A DNA stretch of 64,000 nt from Pisolithus tinctorius (GCA_024663395.1 JANFAH010000003.1:4385063-4449062), one strand, 5' to 3'; positions 43,434 through 56,012 are shown, counted from the first letter of the stretch. Made by a program: numbers and translations. The notes: generated from the sequence alone by a model not told the origin.

Positions 43434-46400
43434 TGACATCCTTCATGACACCTCTTGCTTACTGTGCCATACTGCCATGCCTCAAGGCTACACCAACTCA
43501 CTGTTGGAATTTCAGAATTGTACAGTGTTCATTCTACAGGATGAAATCCCTCACATTGCAAACATTTTCATCAATGACCTGCCCATCAAGGGTCCTGCAA
43601 CTTGTTATGAAGATGCTGATGGCAATGCTGAAACATTACCCAAGAATCCTGGCATCTGTTGCTTCATTTGGAACATGCTGTAGATGTCCATAGGGTAATG
43701 CATTAGTTCACTCATGCTGGTGGAATGTTCTCTGGCACAAAATCTCAGATCTGCCAGCCTCATGTTGTCATCCTTGGCCAAGCATGCCATCCTCATGGTC
43801 ACTCTCCTGATGATGATAAGGTGAAGAAGGTCATCAACTGGCCAACACTCACCATTCCCAAAGATGTTTGCTCACTCCTAGGACTCTGCAGTGAGTCAAA
43901 GTGTGGTTCAGTGGTGGAAACCAACCAAAACCAACACAAAAGACAATAAAAGCAAGTGGTGGTGTGCCTATGTGGTACCTAGATGGTAGAACCTTTTATT
44001 TGGGAGGGTTTTTTTGAGCTACAACACTCAAAGATGAGTGCTGAGGGTTGGGAGTGCTCCTGATGAAGAAGGAGCAGGAATGTGAGAGGATGTGATGGGG
44101 TAGACTGCTGTCAGCCTACAGAAGGATGGAGGACAGCTTAATTCGATGTCCTAAGCTGCACTGAGCTCAGGGAGGACTTGGAGTGAAGCTGATTGATGAT
44201 AGATGATAATAAGTGAAGCAGACAATAGTTAGACCCTTAATAAAGTCTCAACTATTGAGGCTGATGAATGAATTACTGAGTGATGATGAAAAATGCAAGC
44301 AAGAGGGGCTCTCTGATGTCTTCTTCTTATTCAGCTATCTAAGTACAGTGATTTATATACAGTACAGGGGCATTGCCTATGGAAAACAGGGTGCAAACAC
44401 TTGGTAAGTGATTGGTAACTGATGAGTAAGGAATGTAAGTGCATGGGTAATTGTCTTAGAAGGCATTGGTGAGCATTGGTAAGGATAAGTAAGCCAAAAA
44501 GCAAGAATCAGTAAGCAAGGTCAAAAGATTGGTAAGTATTGGCAATAGGTGAGTCAAAGACAGTCAGAATGTCAAAGTATGAGTCAAGTAATGTCAGGAA
44601 CTGGGAAAGCACACTGGAATCACATTAGGGGGAGGCTGTGGCATGTCACATCTCAAAGAGATCACTTCTAGGCCAAGGTGGGATGACAGAGAGGCAGTGC
44701 TGATCTGATGCCAATATAGTACATCCAAAAGTGGACAGTGTGAGTCAGATGTCAACAGGGGTCAAGCTTTAGGGGTCTGTGGGGTGACAGGAGCATAGGG
44801 GATCACAACTTCCCCCCCAAACCATCCTCTCAGTGAAGCAAATAAAAACTTCATGAATGAGGCCTCTGTTGGAAAAGAGGATGAAGGGGGAGCATCTTCT
44901 GCTGTATCTTGCAACAAGGAGGCAAGATGGGCATCATACTCATCATGGATGCAATCAGGGAAAGTGGAGAACAGTAGATTATACTGTAGCTGTTGCAATT
45001 TTGGAAGAATGACAGATGAGACTGGTATGAAGAATTGCAGGGAGCAGGGAGGAAGGATCCATATGCTTCTTGGACTGGAGAGACTGAAATGACCACATAA
45101 GCCTTTTCTAAGTGAGTGACAGACCTGAGGCAACCAAAGAACATCCTCCTAGAGGTCATACTGACAAAAGAATGCACTGTCCAAGCTGGATGGGCTGAGA
45201 GGGGGCAGATGAGGATGGGATGTACCAGGATGCTTCAGGATGGAAGCTGGTCAGAACTCCTGGTAGATATACATAGCCATGGTCCCTAGCAAAGTGGACA
45301 AGTGAATGATTGATGTGGAGGTGGCCATATCAGAGGAATTAGTGAAATGAGTGTCTTTTGGAGGGAGTGCTGTAGAAACATGTGAAGTGCACAGATCCTC
45401 TCCAATTTGGAAGGTAGGATCATGTGGCTGAGCACTACAAGTGAGTGTGGGAATGGTTTTGGTATCTGCAGAAATGGCAGAGATATGTTGAAAACCAGAA
45501 TGCCATACATGGGCACTTAAGAGTTTCTACTGGTGCCTAACTTGCTTCCTTTCTTTTTCTTTGGCATTGACAACTCATTCTTGTGTGAGGGATGACTGCT
45601 GACATTTCTGGCTGTCCTTCTTCACATGAGGGCTATGGTCTTCATCTCCATTCATCAGCTGCATCCATGTCCACCCAACCAAACACCTTTGGTGTGTGAC
45701 AGCAGTACTGTTCACATCTAGATTGCAAACTATTCACAGTTGGCTTGCCCACTCATTGATCTCTATTGCAAGAATGCTCTGTTTGTCTGGGGTCAGGCCC
45801 AGCAAGATGCATTTGACACCTTGAAACTTGCTGTCTTATCTGCTCCTGCCCTTTGCCCCATTGACTACTCATCTGACCTGCCAGTCATTCTTTCTGTTGA
45901 TACCAGTAATGTTGCCATTGGATTCATTCTGTCTCAGTATGATGATGAAGGTTGTAAATGTCCTGCTCATTATGGATTGCCCCCATCAACAAACATGAAT
46001 CTCACTACAGTCAGCCTAAGCTTGAGCTCTATGGTCTTTTCAGAGCACTTCATCACTACCATCTATATCTCTACAGTGTTCATCATCTATGGGTAGAGGT
46101 TGATGTGAAGCACATCAAAGGTATGCTCAATGATCCAGATCTTCAGCCTAATGTGACCATCAATCACTGGATTGAGGGTATCCTACTCCTTGACTTTAAG
46201 CTTGTTCATGTCCCTGCTATTTGACATCAAGCCCCAGATGCACTTTCTAGATGTCAGCCCACTGAAGAGGACTATGAAGAAGGCAAGGCCAATGCCGAAG
46301 AAGCTGATGAGTGGTTGGAGAGTATTCTTTTCACAGATGCCCATCCCATTCCATACAATGTCATGACCCTCCCATCCTTCCTGTCCAATGATACATCCAA

Positions 46401-47760
46401 GGATGTCCTTTTATGTAGAGTCCTCCACTTCCTTTGAACCACAGGACTACCACCATTCCCTTCCAATACTGCTTGCAAGTGTTTCATTCACAGATCCCTC
46501 CAGTTCTTCCTTTGTGGAGACCAGCTCTTTAAATGTTGAGGTCCCCATCCTCCAGCTAAGGTCATCTTCAACCCAGATCTCTGTGCACAGATCCTCAGTC
46601 ATGCTCATGAAGAACTCAGTCATCATGGAGTCTTTGGAGTCTTTCAGACCATCAGACAGCACTTTTATTGGCCTCAGCTCTATCAAGATGTCACCCATCA
46701 TGTCCATTCCTGCCATGAATGCCAGATCCAAAGCACTCATAAGGCAGAGGTTCCCATCACCACTTCCACTTCCCCTAGAATCTTCATGAAGGTTTAAATT
46801 GACATCATGCTCATGCCCAAAGCTTGTGGATATTGCTATCTTGTTGCAGCTTGAGATGATCTTTCCCTCACTGCAGAAGGTTGTGCTCTTTGACATGCTA
46901 ATGCAGACAGTCTTGCTAAGTTCTTCTGGGAAGAGGCCTTCTGTTGTTATGGCATTATTGCACAGGTTGTCACTGATAATGGCAGCACGGGTCAAGGGTG
47001 CCTTTGAGAAACTCATGAAGCACTATTCCATTCCACAGATTCACATCTCCCCATATAATTCAAAAGTGAATGGAGTTGTAGAGCATGGACACTTTGTTAT
47101 CAGAGAAGCTATCATCAAGGCTTGCAAGGGAGACCTTTCACTCTGCTCATCCAAGGTCCATCATGCTTTCTTCACAGACAAGGTTACTACTCATCACTCC
47201 ATGTAAGTGAACAAACTATGTAGTTTGTTGGACTATGCTGACTGCCCTCAGACAATGAAAACAGCATCTCAAGCTGAACTAGCATGCCTTCCAGCTGAAT
47301 CAGAGTCTCCTAGCTGCCAGGACAACCAGCTGAAAACACCATGACAAGCATCCACTGCACCACTGCCCTGGCATGCATGAACCCCATATTTGGACACTAT
47401 CAAGAAGATCAAACCAAACCCAAGCAGTTTCATGAAGAACCCACCTCATTGGCATATCTCATGAGGTAAGTAAGGAAATATACAACTTGATATGAATAGC
47501 TCACCATCAATAGCCCTATTGATGATGAAGAGTTCTGATCTACTGCTTCAGAACCTGAGGTATCACAAGCAAATAACAGAGATCCTGTATCAATGGCAGA
47601 GGTGATTGCCAAGGGGGTTGAAGCTGCAACTTTGGAAAGTACTTGTGATGGTGCTATCATATGCCATGAACAGGGCAGTCATGGCAGTCACCTCAAAAAC
47701 AAACAGAAGTGGATAAAGAAGTGGAGATAGAGAAGGCTACAGAGCCATGAGGACATCATG
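43434..47760 (+). mobile_element. Decayed Ty3/gypsy pol on the plus strand, CpG-free
   Basis: An old LTR-element polyprotein in several frames. RT segment at about 43,440-43,890 (IFINDLPIKGPATCYEDADG in the catalytic region, then VKKVINWPTLTIPKDVCSLL). RNase H at about 45,715-46,250 (QDAFDTLKLAVLSAPALC, VILSVDTSNVAIGFILSQ, DPDLQPNVTINHWIEG). Integrase at about 46,560-47,210: a zinc-binding segment (SHHGVFGVFQTIRQHFYWPQ, HSCHECQIQSTHK) and a core with QVVTDNGS and ISPYNSKVNGVVEHGHFV. Many Arg positions expected as CGN read Cys, His, Trp or stop, as expected from CpG loss. LTRs were not identified. A 1.8-kb insertion splits RT from RNase H. Confidence 0.75.
43892..45701. mobile_element. 1.8-kb nested insertion in the decayed gypsy pol
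   Basis: Pol coding sequence is interrupted between CTAGGACTCTGCAG and ACTGTTCACATCTAGATTGC. GCAG(T) occurs at both ends (43,888 and 45,702), giving a 4- or 5-bp target duplication, and the insert can be read as TG...CA (TGAGTCA ... TGTGACA). It is itself CpG-free, so it entered before or during the CpG loss. Class unknown: non-autonomous LTR element or solo LTR-like. Inside, 44,400-44,570 is rich in ATTGGTAAG-like words. Confidence 0.65.
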
Positions 47761-47999
47761 ATCTTATACTGGTAAGTGACATATTGCTCATTCTGTTCAT
47801 GTGCTAAACCAGCTGTGATAGAGTGAAGTCCATCACTTCTTCAAGGAAAAACTCAAAATAGTCAGGACCATGAATTTATTTTGAACAAATGCCCCACCCC
47901 CAATGATGTCCATGCATATGAACACAAGGACAGTCCACCACCTGACACATACTCACCAACTTTTGACCTCACACAGGGCTATTCCTTGCCATGGAATTC

Positions 48000-48690
48000 T
48001 TTCATCATTGACCACCTTCTCAACAAATTTCAGAGATGAGGTGATGAAGAACACTGGCCTGTAATGAAGTCCAATGATTACATGTTGGAAATCCTACATG
48101 AACACTACAAACATCTATGCATGACATGGTGGAAAGCTCAGCCATGTATTACAACAAAGGGCACAGTAGAAACTTCTGCTGAGATTGAAGAATGCTTGGT
48201 AATGGAACAAACCTGGGTACTCAAAGAGAGCAGACAGACCACTTGACAACAACATGTAGGGCATTAATTTTGCTGTCATACTGGTAACTCAACCTGTTTT
48301 AGAAATATCAATGTCAATGTGCTGTTCTTGAACATATCATTGCTCTCAAGAAAGACTCCATGAATGGCAAAGGTGATCTCCATACTTGGCAATGGCTCCT
48401 GCAGCTGATCCACACACTGGGCAAGCATGGGATGAGTTCCAAGGACAGCAACATTGACAATAATGTCATGACTATCCTCCAAGCTAAGAATATAGCATGG
48501 CAACACCATGTTGAACAGGAACTTGATATTATTGACCTCCAGAGACTTATCAACAATGTTGTTTTTGCACCCCAAGGATCAAAGCCTATTGAGAGGATTT
48601 GTGCACCTGGAAACCCCCAACTTTGTGCACTCCAGTCCTGGGCTTACCACAGTCTATCTATGATTCCATTTGGCTTGCTGGCTTAGTCAC
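48000..48690 (+). pseudogene. Decayed orphan-family ORF in CpG-free DNA
   Basis: Readable pieces include TWWKAQPCITTKGTVETSAE, GDLHTWQWLLQLIHTLGKHG with GMSSKDSNID, and IERICAPGNPQ followed by YHSLS. The GMSS-(D/E)-(S) core and the PGNP motif resemble a multi-copy Agaricomycete protein family of unknown function (from memory). Stops and frame shifts interrupt it, and CpG-derived arginines are lost. Confidence 0.4.
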
Positions 48691-49914
48691 TGTGAATAGG
48701 ACTGCCTGAAAGTATCAGAGGAAACCATTTCCAGGATGGAGATAGCCATTGCCTGATACCAGATACCCAATGTGGTGTATGTACATACAAATAGATACTA
48801 AGAACATCTACATGAAAATAGATGATCACACTGGGTGATTGTTGTGTGACCACAGGGCAATCATTGGGTGATGAACAGGTGACTGTCAGGTGATTAGTAC
48901 AGGCCATGGCAAAACTTCAAGTGTAGGCATGTGTAGGAACACTAATTCTAGACTTGAAGTAAAATTTGCTACTGGAATTTTGGCTGTACTTCATGTATTG
49001 TCAGTTATGTCAATTAGGACAGAACTTAAAGTTTCACTCTGTGCTGTACATGTTGACATAACTTCCTATCTTGGACAACATCTGCTATTCAACCATACTT
49101 ATTGTTTACACAATGATTAGATGTTTGCTCTGACTTCAAACCTGAGCAAACATGTAGAAAAGGAGCTAAACTTCAAGTATGGATTTTCTTCAGTATGCCA
49201 TCACAAACTCTAAGTGTGAGATTGACATATTGTATTACATATAACAGGGTACTATATAGTGGAAAACTCACTGTATTATTTTCTTGTTGACAAATCATTC
49301 AGTAGACCACTGGGGAGCATCTTATAGCATTTTATGTGTTCCCAAGGACTACATCCCTTGTGTAGCATAAAGTTCCAAAATCATCCCAATGAGCTGTCAT
49401 TTTCATTTAGGTATTCTGTCACCAATTGTTATCCAAATATTATGTAATATGGCTTGTGAGAAAGCCATGACCAGCTGCTTTGATCCATCCAAAAACACCT
49501 TGGACTAGATGATGATAGTTCACAGTCTGCACTGTGATTAATGAAAAACCTGCAAACATTGGGACAATTTTGTGAGCCACTGTATGGGGTGGTTGCTCAG
49601 TGTGTAGACATGATGATGGATGGAAGTTGAGGGAGAACAGCACAACCAACTCACCTTTTAAAACCCTGAGTAACATGTGTCTTCTGCCAATAACTGCCAA
49701 CCTCATGAACCTTCAGGCAGGTCTTGAGGGCTCAACCCTAAGAGGCAGATACTGTCATATGCCAACAAGTCAGCACCCTGGTCCTTGACAGTGGAATGCT
49801 GATACTGGACTGACTATTGATGGTAGTTAGGTTTCCTTCTTATCTTTTCAGTTAGACATTTGCACTGTCCTCACTTGTGCTGAGGCAGTGTCAGTCATTC
49901 AGTCCTTGGCCTTA

Positions 49915-49919
49915 GCCAG
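49915..49919. repeat. Target site duplication, left copy (GCCAG)
   Basis: GCCAG immediately left of the LTR at 49,920; the same five bases follow the other LTR at 56,759-56,763. Confidence 0.9.
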
Positions 49920-50372
49920 TGTTACGCTCGACCGAAGTCAAGGCGTAGGGAGAGCTCGAATCGCAGACTAAGGTTTCTACTGAGCAATGGCTGCAGTAAC
50001 CTCTGTAACGACAGAGGATTTAGGGCACATGCCGGTAAGGAGTGGTCCTTGTAAGGGACACTGAGGGCGAAGTTCTGAGAACACTGCGTATGATTGAGCA
50101 GCTCAAGTCTGGTCTTTTCCAGGACTTGAGTCAGCAGTTTAAATACTACCAGAGGAGAGGACCATGAGGCATCCGCATGTACCCGAGGTAACTACGCCAT
50201 TGGTTGAACAATGACGACACATGTCCTAGGCATGTAACAGCTAGCAACGCTAGTGGTGGAATAGAGAGCTGTCGGATCAGAGAGAAGATGGCTCTAAAGG
50301 AAGATGAGTCCAACAGATCAAAAGTAAGTAATTGTACAACAGAAAAGGAAAAGCTAGGGGCGAAATGTAACA
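49920..50372 (-). repeat. 3' LTR (453 bp)
   Basis: Starts TGTTACGCTCGACC on the plus strand and ends GAAATGTAACA. By eye it matches the 454-bp LTR at 56,305 at about 93 percent; most substitutions are CG versus CA or TG. Confidence 0.95.
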
Positions 50373-50385
50373 TTACCCCCTTTCT
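50373..50385 (-). other. Polypurine tract before the 3' LTR
   Basis: On the minus strand AGAAAGGGGGTAA directly precedes TGTTAC of the 3' LTR, the usual place for plus-strand DNA priming. Confidence 0.7.
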
Positions 50386-51550
50386 AAGCATTGAAGTCCC
50401 CGACTTCAACTACTCTCTGTAAGGTTCTCCAGGTCATGTTACTGATGGCGGATGTCGTTCAAAATCAAATCATTGTTGTATAAGTCGTTATCCTCGCTCC
50501 CGACGAGGGTCACGATCATCTACCAAGGCGGGGGTAGCTATCCTGTCTGTAAAGGACAATGAGGGCATATGGAGGGACACTGGGCTTGAGTATGCCCAGG
50601 ACGAGTGGCATGGCAAAGGGGACATTCATACAGTCCACAATTGACTGCGGATATGGCCTAGACCGGCGCAGACATAACACGCTTGATGATAGTGTGGATG
50701 GACGGAGTAGGGGTCTATCGAACTCGGTCATGGCATTCAGCACAGGAGTCGGTGGCAACTGTGCAAGGGTTTTCGGACGCTGTTTAACGTGCTAGTCGAG
50801 TTCAGCATGGGAGATGCCAAAGGCCGTCTCAGGTCTACTTCAGACAGAGAGTCGTGAGACTTGCATGGGTTGAGGGTTAGGGCCTGACAAGCAGCAGGCA
50901 CAAGGTCTATTGGCTCTTCGGAGAGAGCAGGAAGAGTGGGAGGACGACGATGGTGATGATGCTGGAGGGGAGGATGACACGGAGAAACCAGAGGAGAGGT
51001 TGCAGTCGAGGGTCTTCTAGACCCAGGAGGAGGGGGAGCGATCAACGTAGGGTGTTGACGGACATTGAAAATGAGGTTCTGCGCCTCCAAGGACATTGAA
51101 AAGTCTAAGTAAAAGGGGAACCTGTTGGACAGTGATTTCATTCAGGATGTACAGGCAGGGGACAGAAGGGGGTTCTGGCGGTTGACATAACGTAAAAGTC
51201 CTCAAGCGTAAGGGCTTGGATAGTAGCATGATATACTGAGGTCTAGTGGCGGAGTCTTTGTCCACTTGTGGTAAACAGTGCGAATGATTGGGGATCAGCA
51301 AGGAAGAGTCGGTTATGAAGCGATCATCTGATCGCTGGCGGCTGACGTTGTCATCGAGCAAACAGAGTGTGACGGCGAGAGGGTCGCGGGGTAGGTGTGG
51401 TGACGAGGGGCATTTCAATAGTGATATTTCTGACAGTATGAGTGGACTGTCGAGTGGGTGTTTCTGAGGGGGAAGTCTTTTGGGAAGTGTTTCTTATAGG
51501 CGGAGAGAATATCATCTGTTTTTGTGTTCTAGGTGTGTCTCTTTCTGCCA
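50386..51550 (-). other. Unrecognised internal 3' region of the element
   Basis: About 1.15 kb between the chromodomain-like segment and the polypurine tract. Several overlapping open stretches on the minus strand (Pro/Ser-rich, such as LPHLPRDPLAVTLCLLD at about 51,400) but no recognised domain. It may be a relic of an additional ORF or long 3' region. Confidence 0.4.
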
Positions 51551-51559
51551 TGAGTTTTG

Positions 51560-52140
51560 CGGATGAAGGATAGCCTTTCCATTTGATTAAAAAGGCGTGT
51601 CCGTGCCAGAACTTTTATTGGCCGACTATCACCTCAACTTGTATTCTTCTTCCTCATTGGACTAGATCAGGTGGTGAGAGCGGGAAGTTCGGTCCATGAA
51701 CGTCATTTTCCGTATAGGGGATAAGAGGAAGCAGTGGAAACATGTATGGATCTTCCATCATGCGGGGATCGTAAGGCGATACGTAATTGGAGATAGGACA
51801 GTCGGAGATTGTGAAGGGTCCTTCTTGCTTTGGGTGCGAGCTTCTATTCTCATAGGAACATTTCAAATTTCGTGCTTCTAGCCACACCTTATCACCTTTC
51901 TGGAACGGGTATGAAGGGTCGTGATCGAGCGGTCTTTCATAGTTTTTCTGGCTAGATCATGGGCTGCAAGGGCTTCCTCTCTAGCTTTTCGGAGTTCTTC
52001 GAGTCTAGACTCGGAGCAGCAGGAAGGTGGGTTTCCGTGATCAATGGATGGAAGGGGTTTTCGGTTCATATCCAGTACATGAGGTAGAACGGGGATTGAT
52101 GAGTGACGGAGTGTGGGCGTGGTTATGGTGCAACTCAAGC
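51560..52140 (-). pseudogene. Element: integrase C-terminal domain and chromodomain-like segment
   Basis: VWLEARNL with GPFTISD at about 51,880-51,790 corresponds to the GPY/F-like integrase end. At about 51,660-51,570 the frame reads EVIVGQ, a stop (TAA), then FWHGHAFLIKWKGYPSS, whose WKGYP is typical for a chromodomain that targets integration. The stop lies within this segment. Confidence 0.6.
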
Positions 52141-52150
52141 CATTGGTAGG

Positions 52151-52690
52151 TTATTCACCCATGAGGTGGGTCATTTTGGCAAAGATGCGGAGATAGGTCT
52201 CCACTTCTTGGTTTACGCATTCTGTTTCTCCATCAGTTTGTGGGTGATACACCGTTGACAAGGCGAGGGAGTATCCCAAAAGGGATGCAAGTTCTTTAGC
52301 AAACACAGAAGCAAATTGAGGACCTTGATCAGATATGATTTTGTCATACAACCCGAAGTGGGAGTAGACCCTTTTGAAAAACAGTGCTGCGATGTCAGCA
52401 GCAGAGGCGGTTTTCTTTGTGGGTGACAAAATTACCCCCTTTGTAAGCCCATGGTCTACCACAACCAAGAGGGAATCATAACCATTAGACACAGGTAGGT
52501 CAGTGACTAGATTGCAAGAGATCTGTTGGAAGGGACGGGTCGAGGTGGAGGCAATAGGCGTAAGGGGTGGTGTCGTGGGGTGAGTATTTACTTTATTTTG
52601 CTGGCACACAGTACAGCCTTCAACGTATTTTCGGACAAAGGATGTGAGTCCAGGCCACCAAAACTTGGAAGAAACGAGTTGTTGGGTTTT
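52151..52690 (-). pseudogene. Element: integrase core
   Basis: Zinc-binding segment (SFVRKYVEGCTVCQQNKVN, preceded by a histidine pair in another frame), then a DDE core: SCNLVTDLPVSNGYDSLLV, KIISDQGPQFASVF and YHPQTDGETECVNQEVETY. One base is missing near 52,705, which separates the zinc-binding histidines from the rest. Confidence 0.85.
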
Positions 52691-52895
52691 CAGGACACTG
52701 GGGTGGCCGGCGGAGGGTGGTCATGATGGTTGGACACGACAGTCCGACGGAGGATAGGGTCATCGGGGATATACACCTGGTCTTTGTAAAGTAACACTCC
52801 ACTGTCAAATCTCCAATCAGTGAGGTGGGATTTAAATGGGAGTGGCATGTCGACGTTTTCAATGGTGCGAAGTGCCGTTTGGACCATGGGGTCTT

Positions 52896-54266
52896 TCATG
52901 GAGGATGATGCGACTTTCTGAGTGAGATTGGTGTCAATAAGATTGACGAATAAGGTTTGTGGAAGGAGGGTAACTCCTTTGTTATCTTCGTCATCATCAG
53001 GGATGTGATCAGGTCGGGGGAGAGTGCATCCGGTGCGGCCAGGTCTTTGCCTGGGACATGTTCTAACTGCAGATCGAAGTCTGCGAGGTCGAGGAGCCAG
53101 CGAGCTTGACAACAATTTAAATTCTGAGGGGCCTTGAAGTACGTCAGGTTATTATGGTCTGTGAAGACCTTAACCAGGAACGGGGATCCATGGAGATAAT
53201 GTCTCCAGGATTTCAATGCTCGGATAACTCCAAGTAACTCTCTGTCATAGATGTCGTAGTTTCGCTCTGCAGGGTTAAACGACTGGGATAGAAAGGCACA
53301 GGGTTGCCACTGTCCATTTGAATCTTCTTGAAGGAGGATACCTCCTGTTGCATACTTAGACGCATCTGTTGTGATTGCAAACGGTCGAGAGATGTCTGGC
53401 ATTCGGAGTGTAGGTTGCGCCATGAAGATTCTTTTGAGAAGATCAAAGGCGTCTTGGCATTTCTTAGACCAACTCCAATCGACTGTTTTCTTAGTGAGGT
53501 CGATGAGTGGTCGTGCAATGTCCAAGTAGTAGGGGACAAATCTTCTGTAAAAGTTTGCGAATCCTAAAAAGGATCGCACATCCTTGACCTTCTTTGGGAC
53601 AGGCCAGTTGGCAATGCCCTGGACTTTGACAGGGTCCATGGCGACGGTGTTCTCCTTGATGATCATCCCGAGGTATTCGACCTCGGTCAGATCAAAGTGA
53701 CATTTTTCTAACTTTAAGGGAAGGGAGAGTTCCCTCATTCGTTCGAGAACGCGACAGGTTCTTCGTTTATGTTCTTCGGGGTCATTTGAAAAGATAAGGA
53801 GGTCATCCATGTAGACAACCAACCAACCTTCGGCGATCATGTCTCTGAAAGAGTCGTTCATGAATCGCTGGAAGGTGGCAGGGGAGTTACAGAGACCGAA
53901 GAACATAATGGTGGGTTCGAAAAGTCCTTTATGCGTGATAAACGCTGCTTTCCATTGATCTCCTTCCTTGATGCAGACGTTGTTGTAGCCAGACCTGACA
54001 TCCATCTTTGTGAAGATGGAGGCTCCCTTTAGTTTGTCTACAAGGTCCGAAATGAGGGGAAGGGGATATGCATCCTTCACCATATTCTTGTTCAGATACC
54101 TGTAGTCTTGGCAGGGTCGCAGGGAGCCATCCTTTTTTCCTACGAGGAAGAAGGGGGCGGCTTGGGGAGACTTCGAGGGGCGGATCTTTCCTTCTCGAAG
54201 GTTTTCTTCGATAAACTTTTCTGCGGACTCTCGCTCAGAGGGAGAGAGAGGGTATGCCTTGGCCAC
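52896..54266 (-). CDS. Element: reverse transcriptase / RNase H
   Basis: An open frame of 456 codons, without a GT-AG intron. RT motifs: [54 protein letters not shown] and the catalytic [10 protein letters not shown], then [18 protein letters not shown]. RNase [20 protein letters not shown] and [11 protein letters not shown], with [15 protein letters not shown] at the end. The first in-frame ATG is probably not the true start, since the upstream protease is fused in such elements. After APDALS the frame is lost (CTCCCCC at about 53,020). Confidence 0.92.
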   Translation of the reverse strand: MAKAYPLSPSERESAEKFIEENLREGKIRPSKSPQAAPFFLVGKKDGSLRPCQDYRYLNKNMVKDAYPLPLISDLVDKLKGASIFTKMDVRSGYNNVCIKEGDQWKAAFITHKGLFEPTIMFFGLCNSPATFQRFMNDSFRDMIAEGWLVVYMDDLLIFSNDPEEHKRRTCRVLERMRELSLPLKLEKCHFDLTEVEYLGMIIKENTVAMDPVKVQGIANWPVPKKVKDVRSFLGFANFYRRFVPYYLDIARPLIDLTKKTVDWSWSKKCQDAFDLLKRIFMAQPTLRMPDISRPFAITTDASKYATGGILLQEDSNGQWQPCAFLSQSFNPAERNYDIYDRELLGVIRALKSWRHYLHGSPFLVKVFTDHNNLTYFKAPQNLNCCQARWLLDLADFDLQLEHVPGKDLAAPDALSPDLITSLMMTKITKELPSFHKPYSSILLTPISLRKSHHPP

Positions 54267-54418
54267 CTTGGGGACGAAGTCCTCTACAAGGTTTATGGCA
54301 TGGTTGTATGGTCATGATGGAGGTAAAACCCCATCAGATGGTTTCTCGAAAACCGAGGCGAAGTCCTTGTGTTCTTCAGGGAGGACAGCCTTCAGTTTCT
54401 TCTTATGTTCTTCTTGGG

Positions 54419-54975
54419 CTAGCTCTGTAGCCATGGTGATTTTCGGAGAAGGCTATTATTGGGGTTAACCTTCTTGGCTTCCTCAACGAGTTTCCCAACC
54501 AACATGACGAAGTGTGCTCGGATGGTTTCATCTTCTGGTTCTTCATAATCCATGAACTTGTTTATTCCTTTCTTTTCAGCAGGGGACACAAGGTTCACGG
54601 TGGGTTCTTCAATGGCAACGGAAGAGATGTTGTGTCTTAACTCTTTTGACCTGTCAGTTTTCTCATCGATAGAGAGAGTGCCCATCCTCCAGTCCACGAC
54701 AGGATTGTTTTCCTGAAGCCAGGGGAGACCTAGAATAACGTTTTCCATTCCACAGTTGATGACATGGAAAAAGGACTGGTGAACGAGTCCTTTAACCTTG
54801 AAGTAGAGAGTGGCGGAAAATAATATTCTTCCCTTTGAGTTCTGGGTTCCATCAGCGTTTTTGGCGAGGATGGGTTCAGCGAGGCGCTGAGTGGGGATTG
54901 GTGCTTTCGCACAAAACCCCAGTCGATGCAAGAAATTTCTGCTCCGGAGTCAACCAGAGCAGTAGTGTTGACGAC
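54419..54975 (-). pseudogene. Element: retropepsin-like protease, frame-broken
   Basis: ALVDSGAEISCIDWGF (about 54,965-54,915) has the aspartyl DSG active-site triad. The continuation LAEPILAKNADGTQN, LYFKVKGLVHQSFFHV and NVILGLPWLQENNPVVDW is in a shifted frame, so one base was gained or lost in the GGGGTTTTG run (about 54,910-54,920). Confidence 0.8.
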
Positions 54976-55113
54976 TTTCAGGTAGTTTCTGATGTGTAGA
55001 GGGAAATGGGATCTGCATAGTACGTTCTGGTGTAGACATTACAAGTACAGGTGCAACAGAAACTAAACTGTCCTTAGTTTGGGGAACATCTGGCATCAAT
55101 GCAGAGTTCCCAT

Positions 55114-56012
55114 TCAAAAATCCTTCCAAGAGCTAGTGATGTTGACCAGAGCAATGGATGGACCAGCGACTTTTTCTTCATCGTCACTTTCTTCTACTTC
55201 CACAATTTTGCAGATTTCTTGACTTTCTTCTGGGGAGTTTTCCCCTTGTCTGGACATTCCCGAGAGGTGTCCTTTGTTTCCACAACCGAAACATCTTCCT
55301 TCTTTGATGTGACGGTCTCGTTCTTCTTTGGAGAGTCTCACTCCATCCACGTCCATGGCGTTTGGATCTTTTTCTTCAGCAAAATTGTTCCTAGGGTGGA
55401 ACATTTTCTTTTCTTTTCTTCCCGAGATTTCATTGACTTTTCTCCACTTGGCGTCAAACTTCTGCACTTGGGTGTACCACCCTTCAATCTTAGTGGGGTG
55501 GTCTCCATCATGTGGATTCGGTTCGCGATGAAAGGTTTGAGTCCTTGTGAGAAGAACTCGATCAAGGCGACGTCTTCCATGATGGTAGAGTTGGTGGCGG
55601 CAGTTCGGAAATCAGTGATATATTGTTCGACCGATTCTTTCTGCTTTAGGGTACGTAGCTTGGCGATGGCAGTACCCGCGGTATCTGCGGAGGTGAAAGA
55701 TTCTTTGAAACTTTTTGTAAAATCGGCAAAGGTGCCGAAGTTCGGGGGGGTCTTTTCCAGAGATACCTTCTGGAAGGTGGCAGCCCAGGAACAGGCGACA
55801 CCCTTCTTCATGTACAACAGTGCATAAACGACCTTTTTGGTGTCGGTGTTGTACAGTTCTTCGTTTACCAAAAGATAGGTCTGTATGGAGTACAGCCAAC
55901 TCATGGCATTCTTCTGGTCTCCATCAAATTCAGAGGGAGCACCAATCTTCAATTCTGTGGGTTTGACTCCAGTAGTGGCAGTTGCTCCCTTCGACGATGA
56001 ACTGGACATCAT
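55114..56012 (-). pseudogene. Element: gag with CCHC-type zinc knuckle, frame-broken
   Basis: Starts near MMSSSSSKGATATTGVK. The capsid-like part has FDGDQKNAMSWLYSIQTYLL, YALLYMKKGVACSWAATF and VEQYITDFRTAATNS. The zinc knuckle begins CFGCGNKGHLS at about 55,290-55,255. The fourth cysteine (in RECPDKG) appears only in another frame, so an indel lies in the knuckle. A frame change also separates the capsid part from the knuckle part. The acidic end VEVEESDDEEKV follows. Confidence 0.8.

Larger units (their letters stand above)
41866..49919. other. CpG-free block, left part
   Basis: Reading through these 8 kb by eye I found only about three CG dinucleotides (near 44,143, 46,294 and 46,988), while flanking DNA has several per 100 bp. 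TG and CA are abundant and TA is not in excess, fitting methyl-CpG deamination rather than CpA-directed RIP. It contains the decayed gypsy element and its nested insertion. 41,870-43,430 and 47,770-49,910 have no intact gene. Confidence 0.85.

Noticed and set aside
41866..49919. Neurospora-type RIP as cause of CpG loss
   Set aside because: CA and TG are abundant and TA is not in obvious excess, which fits CpG deamination better; RIP indices were not computed.
55099..55827. 242-codon plus-strand ORF in the LTR element
   Set aside because: It is the antisense shadow of gag; the minus strand carries capsid-like and zinc-knuckle sequence.
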